This document shows positions 54,201 to 63,392 of a stretch of DNA of 64,000 bases, in pieces. The position numbers and the translations under genes were made by a program. The notes beneath the pieces were generated by a model. It saw only the letters and a program-made list of their open reading frames with translations, searched no databases and was not told the DNA's origin. Each line of letters begins with the position of its first letter. Within the stretch, counting starts at the first letter, position 1. Source of the stretch: Halalkalibacter oceani (GTDB lineage Bacteria; Bacillota; Bacilli; Bacillales; Bacillaceae_D); assembly GCF_023715705.1 (NCBI RefSeq), contig NZ_JAMBOS010000008.1, positions 62,001 to 126,000 of the forward strand, given 5' to 3'.

Positions 54201-57200
54201 GACTTTATAACCCACTACGTTCAGATAAAAGTCCTGGGTGTTACATACATGATTCTCTATATAATCACTTTATAACCCACTACGTTCAGATAAAAGGTTT
54301 CGTTCATGATTCAGATGAATATATCTTACCTGACTTTATAACCCACTACGTTCAGATAAAAGTATAACGCACCTTACAACCTTTCACTGTTTGACCCTCC
54401 TTTATAACCCACTACGTTCAGATAAAAGAAGAGGAAGCCTCATAAATTAACCACTTATAAAGAGCTTTATAACCCACTACGTTCAGATAAAAGCTTCATG
54501 ATTCCGGTGTACGATCCGGAGTACAAAACCCTTTATAACCCACTACGTTCAGATAAAAGGTTGGTTTAGTATGGCAGAATTGAACGTTTTTCTAACTTTA
54601 TAACCCACTACGTTCAGATAAAAGTACTGTCAACACGGTTGCGGGCGCTATTGATATTGCACTTTATAACCCACTACGTTCAGATAAAAGTGAGCTGCGG
54701 TCGGCTCCTCAAAACGAAAATCACCCTTTATAACCCACTACGTTCAGATAAAAGGATATTTTAGATAGTTTAAATAAAAATAATTTAATTGCTTTATAAC
54801 CCACTACGTTCAGATAAAAGCAATTGCAATTAAAGCATTTCAAGATCCGCTTTTTACTTTATAACCCACTACGTTCAGATAAAAGTGCTAATTCCTCAAT
54901 TTGCACATATGCTTTTTCCTCTTTATAACCCACTACGTTCAGATAAAAGGACAAAGGCTAACATTGATATGAGCGGTGTGACACCCTTTATAACCCACTA
55001 CGTTCAGATAAAAGGGCTACACCGAAAGCGTCCTTTAAGTCCTTCCATGCTCTTTATAACCCACTACGTTCAGATAAAAGATTAGCATCAGTCATATCCG
55101 GCGTAGCGCTAATTTTACTTTATAACCCACTACGTTCAGATAAAAGGATTTCAGCCGAAGATTTAGCTGGCCTTCATGCGAGCTTTATAACCCACTACGT
55201 TCAGATAAAAGTTTCTTCCGATCTATTCATTGTCATCCTCCCTTTCCCTTTATAACCCACTACGTTCAGATAAAAGGCAAGACGCAGCGCCTTTAATCGC
55301 GCGTGGTAAGTCTCTTTATAACCCACTACGTTCAGATAAAAGAAGCAAGTCGTCTCGAACGAGGCGGCTTCTTTTTACTTTATAACCCACTACGTTCAGA
55401 TAAAAGCAGCGACATTTTCCCGGGCGTGAATATAAAGCAAGGTGACTTTATAACCCACTACGTTCAGATAAAAGCAATAACTTCACTTGGCCCTTCCCTG
55501 TAATTAAGGTTGCTTTATAACCCACTACGTTCAGATAAAAGCGATACCGGGAGTGATTATTTGTGTTCCATCGTCGCCTTTATAACCCACTACGTTCAGA
55601 TAAAAGAAGCTGGAGGGAAGCCTCGGGATCGAGTGTGTGCACTTTATAACCCACTACGTTCAGATAAAAGGATGAGGCGGTGCTTGATGTGCCAGAGAGC
55701 GTGACACCTTTATAACCCACTACGTTCAGATAAAAGGGAACGAAAAGGACGAGCTAATGGAATTTTTGGCTGGCTTTATAACCCACTACGTTCAGATAAA
55801 AGGGTCACGCATATTACCCTCTGCGTCGTATAAAGCAACTTTATAACCCACTACGTTCAGATAAAAGGCTTTCCCGATATTGAAAAATACGGTGAATACG
55901 ACACTTTATAACCCACTACGTTCAGATAAAAGAGCTTGTAGAGAAAGCGAAGAAAACAGGAAAGTTTCCTTTATAACCCACTACGTTCAGATAAAAGATT
56001 AACGGTTGCCCCGACGGGCTCAACCGGAACAACTTTATAACCCACTACGTTCAGATAAAAGCTGATGAAAGTGATGCTATGACTGATTATTTTTCTCCTT
56101 TATAACCCACTACGTTCAGATAAAAGTTATAGGGGGTTAACATGATCAAATCTATAGAAGTGCTTTATAACCCACTACGTTCAGATAAAAGCATCTGCTA
56201 CACCTGACATGAATGTACACGTACAATCCTTTATAACCCACTACGTTCAGATAAAAGCGGTGATAGAGCCGGCTGGCGCATTCCCTGTGCTGCCTTTATA
56301 ACCCACTACGTTCAGATAAAAGGAAACTTGCGAAAAGGTCGGATAACCGTCTGGGCACTTTATAACCCACTACGTTCAGATAAAAGGCTAGGTGTATAAA
56401 GAAATAAGCTACTCCTAACGAGCTTTATAACCCACTACGTTCAGATAAAAGGCTGATACAGCGATTGAGCAATCGCAGATTACCGACTTTATAACCCACT
56501 ACGTTCAGATAAAAGATTTGAAAATAATCTTGATGAAATCACCGTTTCTGACTTTATAACCCACTACGTTCAGATAAAAGGCGGTGTGATACGCACAACA
56601 ACGAGCGGAAATGTCGCTTTATAACCCACTACGTTCAGATAAAAGGGTACGATTCAAAATTGGAGCTAATGAACGAAGTCACTTTATAACCCACTACGTT
56701 CAGATAAAAGGAGAAGGCACACAAAGAGTGGTTAATCTTATACCAGCTTTATAACCCACTACGTTCAGATAAAAGAAAATGGACATGGAAACGTTACAAA
56801 GGGCTAAAGTTCCTTTATAACCCACTACGTTCAGATAAAAGCTGATGAAAGTGATGCTATGACTGATTATTTTTCTCCTTTATAACCCACTACGTTCAGA
56901 TAAAAGATTAAGTGATGCAGATTTTGTTAATTACTATAACTCGCTTTATAACCCACTACGTTCAGATAAAAGTGACGAATGCCGTAATATACTGTAGAGG
57001 TGATATTACTTTATAACCCACTACGTTCAGATAAAAGATGGTTCTATATACCTATGTTAACAAGGTTTACATTCTTTATAACCCACTACGTTCAGATAAA
57101 AGGATGAAAAATGAAAACCACAAATGCTATAGATGCCTTCTTTATAACCCACTACGTTCAGATAAAAGGGTGTCGATAGAAAGTGAGTGATAACATGAAT

Positions 57201-57754
57201 ATCACTTTATAACCCACTACGTTCAGATAAAAGAATATGTAGATTACGAAAAGGTACTCGGAGAACTATCTTTATAACCCACTACGTTCAGATAAAAGCA
57301 TCCTCACGCAAGAAGGTTTTGCACTTGTAACTACTTTATAACCCACTACGTTCAGATAAAAGGAAACGAACAGGAGCTATCCGAATAGCAGACGTTGATT
57401 CTTTATAACCCACTACGTTCAGATAAAAGATTTGCACTAAATGTCGCCCTGGGGCATATGAGCAACTTTATAACCCACTACGTTCAGATAAAAGCAAAAA
57501 CTTCAAACACGCCGCTATCTGTATAAACACTTTATAACCCACTACGTTCAGATAAAAGAAGTAAAAGCATTCACTCACTACATGGAACTTGTCGCTTTAT
57601 AACCCACTACGTTCAGATAAAAGTACCACAGAAAATGTAAATGCGGAAAAGAAATTTATAACTTTATAACCCACTACGTTCAGATAAAAGCATGATGTCC
57701 CATTTGATATGACCGGTTCATCATCCTTTATAACCCACTACGTTCAGATAAAAG
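51243..57754 (-). CRISPR. CRISPR array, about 100 repeats (29 nt) and 99 spacers
   Basis: The plus-strand repeat is 29 nt, starting CTTTATAACCCAC and ending TTCAGATAAAAG, with unit length about 65 bases and spacers of about 34-38 bases; my hand count is 100 repeats (plus or minus 1). Repeats 1-6 (51243-51620) are decayed: changed ends, internal changes at 51396-51489, one 72-base and one 23-base spacer. The other repeats looked identical by eye. Decay at the low end and a leader-like stretch at 57755 upward indicate minus-strand transcription. A spacer at 56062-56097 is repeated exactly at 56842-56877. The repeat has inverted ends (CTTTAT and ATAAAAG) but little internal pairing, as in type I-B. 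Confidence 0.98.
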
Positions 57755-57876
57755 ACTTGAAATCGAGCCTCTCAAAACCCGCTGTTTTCAAGGGTTTTGC
57801 AGCAGCATAGAAATCATAAGGTTTATTTGTTTTGCTGTAAGTCTCTAGTTGCGTATTTATAATTATTATAAATACA
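57755..57876 (-). promoter_or_regulatory. Candidate CRISPR leader
   Basis: The sequence next to the last intact repeat holds an inverted repeat CAAAACCC (57773-57780) and GGGTTTTG (57792-57799). Further out is an AT-rich region with a palindrome. On the minus strand it would drive transcription into the array. Its place between intact repeats and the cas genes fits a leader. Promoter boxes cannot be fixed by eye. Confidence 0.65.
57853..57875. promoter_or_regulatory. 23-nt palindrome between leader and cas promoter
   Basis: GTATTTATAA and TTATAAATAC flank the centre TTA, a perfect 10+3+10 palindrome. It lies between the leader and the regulator gene's promoter, a good place for a site bound by the WYL regulator that could control both directions. 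No second copy was noticed in the window. Confidence 0.5.
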
Positions 57877-58053
57877 CTTGTAAGCATGATAAATAAAGGG
57901 GTACGTTGAGTTAACGTGAAAAATGATTTACTGCAATTTTGGATGAATCTAATTTAATTCAGATTAAAGCAATATTTAAGTAGGAGTCAAGGCTGATTGT
58001 TTAATAAAGTTGAAAAAGTTATCAAAATTTACCGATAATTACATGAAAATGTA

Positions 58054-58082
58054 TTTACGACCAAAGTTGTGTATTGTATAAT
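58054..58082 (+). promoter_or_regulatory. Sigma-A-type promoter for the WYL/cas operon
   Basis: TTTACG at 58054-58059 and TATAAT at 58077-58082 have a 17-base spacer. The start codon of the regulator follows 51 bases later. The -35 matches 4 of 6 positions. Confidence 0.6.
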
Positions 58083-58132
58083 GAATCCAAATAAAATTTA
58101 TACTGATTCTTTTGGAGGAAAGGGATGATGAA

Positions 58133-59125
58133 ATGGCGCCTCGCAAAATTCGTCAGATTGAACGTTTATTGATGATTCTGAATCTACTGACCGAACGTGA
58201 AACGATAACAGCAAAAGAATTAGCTCATTATTGCGGTACGTCGACTAGAAGTATTTATCGAGATATGCGGACGCTTGAATCAATCGGTGTTATGTTTATT
58301 TCCGAAGGCAAAGAGGGGTATAAACTCATTCAGAAACCTGCTCAGCCACATCGTTTGTTTTCAGAAGAAGAACTTTTGGCATTAACGGTTTATCCAGCAC
58401 TTTTGGGAAGTACGCAGGCTCTTCAAGATCAGAAAGGAATGAACGCGTATAAAAAAGGAATTGAGAAGCTGAAGGCCCTTACGATCACTGGTACAAATGA
58501 AAAGTTAATAAAAGTAAGCAGTCACTTAGGAAAAAGAATTTTAATTCATGATCAAGCAGAGAGCAACTTTAGTAATCACATTATGCCTAGTCTTCTAAGA
58601 GCAGTTTTTGAAAATAAAGCACTGGAGGTTGATTATTATGCTATTTCTCGAGATGAAAGTTCAAGACGGGTGATTCATCCATATTACATTCTACCAAGAT
58701 CAGGACATTTGTATGTGATAGCAAAATGCTTGTTGAGGAAAGATATCCGTATATTTAGAGTAGATCGTATCGCGACGGCTACTTTACTGGATAAAACATT
58801 TTCAATTCCCCGTAATTTTGATATAAATGATTACCTCTCAAATCGATGGTCAATCTTTGCTGATGACAAAAGACCGACAACCCTCACTGTAAAATTCAAG
58901 TCCTTAGCATCCCGGTATATAAAAGAGCAACAGTTTTATACAGAAACAGAACTCACCGAACACGACGATGGGACAATTTTGTTGAAAGCAACTGTGCAAA
59001 GTAAAAAAGAATTTATTCGTTGGATTCGATCATTTGGTCTTGATGCGGAGATATTGGAACCCGAAGAGGTACGCCAACAGTTGGTAGACGAGTATTTCCG
59101 GCAGTTCGAAAAATATAAAAAATAA
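58133..59125 (+). CDS. WYL-domain transcriptional regulator at the head of the cas operon
   Basis: This 330-aa protein has an N-terminal DeoR/HTH-11 winged helix (LLMILNLLTERETITAKELA, TSTRSIYRDMRTLES) and a central WYL domain (VDYYAIS, VIHPYYILPRSGHLYVIAKC), with a C-terminal WCX region. WYL proteins often sense nucleic acid signals and regulate CRISPR and defence systems. The start is ATG 58133 after GGAGGAAAGGG (TTG 58112 is also possible). It lies between array leader and cas6 and is codirectional with cas genes. Confidence 0.9.
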   Translation: MAPRKIRQIERLLMILNLLTERETITAKELAHYCGTSTRSIYRDMRTLESIGVMFISEGKEGYKLIQKPAQPHRLFSEEELLALTVYPALLGSTQALQDQKGMNAYKKGIEKLKALTITGTNEKLIKVSSHLGKRILIHDQAESNFSNHIMPSLLRAVFENKALEVDYYAISRDESSRRVIHPYYILPRSGHLYVIAKCLLRKDIRIFRVDRIATATLLDKTFSIPRNFDINDYLSNRWSIFADDKRPTTLTVKFKSLASRYIKEQQFYTETELTEHDDGTILLKATVQSKKEFIRWIRSFGLDAEILEPEEVRQQLVDEYFRQFEKYKK

Positions 59126-59221
59126 TTGCAGAAAATTTATAAACATCTGACATAAGGTGTCACATTACTCTTAAAATAATGAGTAATTAAGAAATTTCTT
59201 CTGCATGATGGAGGTGAATCA

Positions 59222-59947
59222 ATGCGAATTCAAATTAACTTTCAAGTAGCATCTCTTCCTATCGCTTATCGGTTTGTTGTTTTGAGCTTTTTAAAGGAGG
59301 CCATAAAAAAAGGAGATGAAACCTATTTTAAAAGATTGTATGAAGAAGGAGAGGGGAAAATGAAGCCTTTTTCCTACTCAGTTTTCTTGAAAAACTTTAC
59401 CATTCAGCGAAACGAAATTGAATTAGACCAAATTTCTGTGACAGTAAGTTCTTCAGATATAGAGTATATGCTTCATTTATTTAATGGGATCCAGTTGATT
59501 CGGGAATATCAAACAAGGAGGGGAGCTTGGAAAATGCTCGGAGTGAGAATGGTAAAGGAATGGGAGATATCCAGCTCTTCTATTAACTGCCGTACCTTGT
59601 CACCGATCTTGATTGAAAATCGTCATGGGAAGCCTGTCCATCTTGAAGATGAAAGTTATCGGAAGGAGTTTTCCTATTATGCCAATTTGCGAATTAAAGA
59701 GTTAAGTGGACGGAATGCATATAAACCAATAATGATCGAACCCATTCGCATGCGTAAAGTTGTAGTTAAAGAATCTAATTCAACTTTGCGAAAAGAAACA
59801 GAGGGGGAACTTTTAACTTACACCGCATACCAAGGAGAATTACGATTAGATGGGCATCCGGAGGATTTGCAGCTTCTTTATCAATCGGGAGTGGGTAAAC
59901 GGACTTCCCAAGGCTTTGGCTTGCTGGACATTATAAGAGAGGGGTGA
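59222..59947 (+). CDS. cas6: CRISPR repeat endonuclease Cas6
   Basis: This 241-aa RAMP protein cuts the repeat in pre-crRNA. The C-terminal G-rich loop GVGKRTSQGFGLLDI is diagnostic. The usual N-terminal catalytic His in the L-H-E segment is not visible: the matching segment KRLYEEGEGK has Tyr40. ATG 59222 follows GATGGAGGTG. Its stop is 4 bases before cas8, so these genes are coupled. Confidence 0.92.
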   Translation: MRIQINFQVASLPIAYRFVVLSFLKEAIKKGDETYFKRLYEEGEGKMKPFSYSVFLKNFTIQRNEIELDQISVTVSSSDIEYMLHLFNGIQLIREYQTRRGAWKMLGVRMVKEWEISSSSINCRTLSPILIENRHGKPVHLEDESYRKEFSYYANLRIKELSGRNAYKPIMIEPIRMRKVVVKESNSTLRKETEGELLTYTAYQGELRLDGHPEDLQLLYQSGVGKRTSQGFGLLDIIREG

Positions 59948-59951
59948 GCAA

Positions 59952-61736
59952 ATGGCTATTATTCAAATTGAAGCCGAGGATTGGATGATTACAGCTGGGC
60001 TGATTGGTCTTGTCCGTTTATTTCCAGAAGATGAACAGATGATCACCAAAACGGGGGTGACGATTCATTCTCACCATATTGAGCAATTGCCTGAGCGCTA
60101 CTTCTCTTATTTATTAAAGACGTTTAGCATTGTTGAAAGAGATGTCGGCCGGATGAGCTGGTATACATCGCAATTGAAACGACAGCCTGAAAAAGCGAAG
60201 CAATATGCAGCAGATGTTCGAAAAATGATGAATGAGCAATTAAAGAAAGTAGAGAAGTATTTCCCCACTTCCAAAGAATGTAAAGAATTGAACGAGATTA
60301 CTGAGGCACTGAAGTTAGTGAAAAAAGATGAGAATGCAGAAAAAGTGGAGGAAGCTGTTCAGGCCTACCGACGGATAATGTCTACACCATTTATTGATAA
60401 GAAACTTACACTAAACTACGTAAAAGCTGTTATTCTATCTCCTTTTTTTGGTCAACCGAGTTTCTTTCAGCCTGTTTTTAATGCAAAATCATTAGAAGAA
60501 CATATCTACCAGTTTGAGCAGGATTTTACCTATCCGGCAAAAATGGAATTAGAACTGTATGAACAAATAACAAGACAAACAGAGGGACAAGCTATTTTAG
60601 GATATTTAGAGCGTAATCAAGAATATAAGCCTTTTAAAGACTGGTACAAAAAATTAAAGAAAAGAGAAGGCCCAGAAATTCAAGCTTTTTTTGCTGAGTC
60701 ATTTCCTTGCTCATTTATTTATGACATGGTTGCGACTCAGTCTTTTGAAGAGATGATTTTCTCTCCTTTGGCTCTTTCAAAAGATAAGGCAGTTAATTTC
60801 AATTGGGAGTTTAATAGAAAAAATCCGGTTCCAATCAGCTCACTTGCACGTCTCTTGCTATTTTTAGTTCCCATTGGGCTTGCATTTTATACAAGACGAA
60901 TTGGTTCTCAACTATCAAATGAAACATTACGTTTTGCTGGAATTCTTCTGTCTCAGCAACCTTTTCCACTAATAGTAAAAGAGAATGAAACCTATCAAAC
61001 TTTAAGACAAAAAAAGGGAAACTCCTTTGGTGAAGCCGTAGCTAATTTATTAGAGGAAGTAACCGATAAAGCACAGAAGCTAACTCATTCCTACTTGTTT
61101 GTAGAAGTCTATTCTAGTTATACAACCAAGAAAACATTATTGGATTATTATCATATGCCTCCGTATTTAGCTTCGTATTTATCGCTTCATGGAAAGGTAA
61201 TCAGTAAGCTTGGTCATCGTGAGCTAAAAGATGAATTTCTTCGTACTGTGTTAAAAGGACAAGATCCAAAACGAGTCGTGTTTGATTATTTACGGCTCGC
61301 AGTGAACGAATCGTGGCATGCCAAAGGAGCCTATATTGCAACGCAAGAGCGTTGGAGAATTATAGAAGCGAGAAAAGGAGCTGAGAACGTGGTTAATCAA
61401 GATAAGAAGATACATTTTATTTATACTCGGGGAAGGGCATTGCGTGCGGCAATGATAAAGAGTCGACCTGGAAGTGAAGAGCTGTATCGAGCAAGCGGTG
61501 GAAAAAAAGCAGAGGGCATTGCGTATCGTTTATTAAATGCTCTTAAAGCTGGTAATACATCGGCTTTTATGGATACGATCTTTCGTGTTCATATGGCGGC
61601 TGATTTATCGATTCCATCCATTTTTACAGAAACCTATAAGGAAGAAGGGCTGGACTTTGAAACAATTGGCAGTGCTTTTATAGCTGGTTTATTAAATCAA
61701 GAACGAAAACAAGAAGGAGGACAAGAAAATGGGTAA
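59952..61736 (+). CDS. cas8: Type I large subunit Cas8 (Cas8b1/Cst1 position)
   Basis: This 594-aa protein occupies the Cas8 place between cas6 and cas7. Length and order match Cst1/Cas8b1 of the Tneap I-B systems. The CxxC-CxxC zinc motif described for some Cst1 proteins is not present; only two Cys are seen (in KECKEL and FPCSF). Sequence signatures are weak, so the call leans on context. Cas8 recognises PAM and starts R-loop formation in the Cascade complex. It overlaps cas7 by 8 bases. Confidence 0.85.
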   Translation: MAIIQIEAEDWMITAGLIGLVRLFPEDEQMITKTGVTIHSHHIEQLPERYFSYLLKTFSIVERDVGRMSWYTSQLKRQPEKAKQYAADVRKMMNEQLKKVEKYFPTSKECKELNEITEALKLVKKDENAEKVEEAVQAYRRIMSTPFIDKKLTLNYVKAVILSPFFGQPSFFQPVFNAKSLEEHIYQFEQDFTYPAKMELELYEQITRQTEGQAILGYLERNQEYKPFKDWYKKLKKREGPEIQAFFAESFPCSFIYDMVATQSFEEMIFSPLALSKDKAVNFNWEFNRKNPVPISSLARLLLFLVPIGLAFYTRRIGSQLSNETLRFAGILLSQQPFPLIVKENETYQTLRQKKGNSFGEAVANLLEEVTDKAQKLTHSYLFVEVYSSYTTKKTLLDYYHMPPYLASYLSLHGKVISKLGHRELKDEFLRTVLKGQDPKRVVFDYLRLAVNESWHAKGAYIATQERWRIIEARKGAENVVNQDKKIHFIYTRGRALRAAMIKSRPGSEELYRASGGKKAEGIAYRLLNALKAGNTSAFMDTIFRVHMAADLSIPSIFTETYKEEGLDFETIGSAFIAGLLNQERKQEGGQENG

Positions 61737-62622
61737 AGCACTTACATTTACAGCTATTTTTAAAGCAAATTCATTAAATTACGGCGAAGGCATTGCCAAT
61801 GTATCTGAATTGAAAAAAATTCATCGGGGTAACGGGGATGTTTATACGTTTGCATCCCGTCAGAGTATTCGATATGATATTGTGCGTTTAGGAAATGAAT
61901 GGTTTGAATGGAATTTAGACACGGTTGATAAGGCGAAAGGGACTTTGCAGTTTAGAGAAGATCTATCAATTGCCGATTCGGTTGAAATGGATTTATTCGG
62001 TTATCTAAAAACAGGGAAAAAATCGCAGAAACGACCAGCTGTAGTTCGTTTGTCCCACGCCATTTCGTTAGAACCATATCGTCATGACCTCGAATTTCTG
62101 AATAATATGGGCTTGGCAGAGCGTATTGATGAAGCACCTAACCTGGCAAATATCGAGCAACACGAGAGTTTGTACGCATATACAGTAACTGTTGATTTGG
62201 ACAAGGTAGGTGTGGATCGTGATGTCGTCTTATCAAACGACGAGAAAGTGGAACGTCTACATCAATTTCTGGAAGTGATCAAATTGTTGAACCGTAACAT
62301 TCGTGGACGTCAGGAAAGTCTATCTCCTTTATTTGTTATTGGTGGTGTGTATCCGGCAGCGAATCCGTTCTTTCTTGGGAGAGTTCAGTTGGAACAAGGC
62401 ATAAAAAGTTGGAAATTGAATATAGCCGCATTGGTCGATGTAGCGAAAACAACATTTGCAAATCAGGTGATTGGTGAATTTACTCACATTGGATTTATAC
62501 CGGGTTTATTTGCTAATGAAGTCGACTTTTCGCTAGCTGCAGAGGGGAAAGTTGGTTCTGTCGAGGAATTCTTTGCTGGATTGAAGCAGGAAGTTAGTGC
62601 TTATTTTGGAGTAAATAGCTGA
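61729..62622 (+). CDS. cas7: Type I-B Cas7 backbone protein (Cst2/DevR family)
   Basis: This 297-aa RAMP protein starts MGKALTFTAIFKANSLNYGE, then GIANVSELKKIHRGNGDVYT and ASRQSIRYDIVR, the Cst2/DevR pattern. Cas7 copies coat crRNA and form the backbone of Cascade. ATG overlaps the cas8 end; ribosome binding site AAGGAGGAC lies within cas8. The stop shares one base with the cas5 start. Confidence 0.95.
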   Translation: MGKALTFTAIFKANSLNYGEGIANVSELKKIHRGNGDVYTFASRQSIRYDIVRLGNEWFEWNLDTVDKAKGTLQFREDLSIADSVEMDLFGYLKTGKKSQKRPAVVRLSHAISLEPYRHDLEFLNNMGLAERIDEAPNLANIEQHESLYAYTVTVDLDKVGVDRDVVLSNDEKVERLHQFLEVIKLLNRNIRGRQESLSPLFVIGGVYPAANPFFLGRVQLEQGIKSWKLNIAALVDVAKTTFANQVIGEFTHIGFIPGLFANEVDFSLAAEGKVGSVEEFFAGLKQEVSAYFGVNS

Positions 62623-63326
62623 TGAAAGTGTTACGGCTAAAACTTTATCAGCAGACTGCATGTTACAAAAAGCCGTTTGCCTTTAAAGTCTCCGAAACGT
62701 ATCCACTGCCTCCATACTCGACGGTGAAAGGCATGCTCCATGCCGTGCTCAATGCAACATCGTTAATACCGATGAAGTTAAGCATTCAGGGGAGCTACGA
62801 TACGTTATTAACAGATTATCAAACGCACTATTTTTTTAAAAGTGATAAAACAGACAAGTTTACATTGACAGCAGAGGGTCTTGGCTTTGATCGGGGTTTA
62901 GAGGGTGATATCACGACAATGCCAATCTATATGCATTTGCTGTATGATGTTACATTATTAATTCATGTAAAGGCAACGGAAGCAGTGCTACAACGTTTGC
63001 AGGAGCAGCTCCTGTCTGCCACGACTCACCTAAGTTTGGGACGCTGGGAGGATCTTGTTCGAATAGATGAATGTGAATTGGTGGAAGCTGTTGCAGAGGA
63101 AAGAGACAGAGATGTCGTTCTCCCCTATAATGCGTATGTTCCCAAAGAACTGTTAAATGAAGGTCACTATTTTCCATATAAATTGAATTGGACCTATCGT
63201 TCTGTTGATAATGTCCGAATCTGGGATAAGATTGCAGTCGGTTATGTACAAAAGGGCTATACACTTAATGCAGAGGAGGAATTGTTATTTGATGAAAAAG
63301 GGAGTTGTCTTTTATTTCCTTCCTGA
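62622..63326 (+). CDS. cas5: CRISPR-associated protein Cas5 (Cas5t type)
   Basis: This 234-aa RAMP protein has the Cas5 N-terminal RLKLYQQTACYKKPFAFK, then ETYPLPPYSTVKGMLHAVL, and LSLGRWEDLVRI in the second half. Cas5 caps the crRNA 5' handle in Cascade. TGATG overlap with cas7. A terminator-like hairpin follows before cas3. Confidence 0.93.
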   Translation: MKVLRLKLYQQTACYKKPFAFKVSETYPLPPYSTVKGMLHAVLNATSLIPMKLSIQGSYDTLLTDYQTHYFFKSDKTDKFTLTAEGLGFDRGLEGDITTMPIYMHLLYDVTLLIHVKATEAVLQRLQEQLLSATTHLSLGRWEDLVRIDECELVEAVAEERDRDVVLPYNAYVPKELLNEGHYFPYKLNWTYRSVDNVRIWDKIAVGYVQKGYTLNAEEELLFDEKGSCLLFPS

Positions 63327-63330
63327 AGTT

Positions 63331-63364
63331 AAAAAGAAGAAGTCTGTCACGGCTTCTTTTTTTT
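63331..63364 (+). terminator. Intra-operon attenuator between cas5 and cas3
   Basis: AAAAAGAAG (63331-63339) pairs with CTTCTTTTT (63353-63361); the right arm runs into a T8 tract ending at 63364. It lies between cas5 and cas3, so part of transcription may stop before cas3. Confidence 0.6.
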
Positions 63365-63392
63365 GAAAACTATAGGTCTAAGGAGGACAATT

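Noticed and set aside
53553-55704. Open frames inside the array with repeated peptides such as FYLNVVGYK or FITHYVQIK
   Set aside because: They are translations of the CRISPR repeat and have no start signal or family character.
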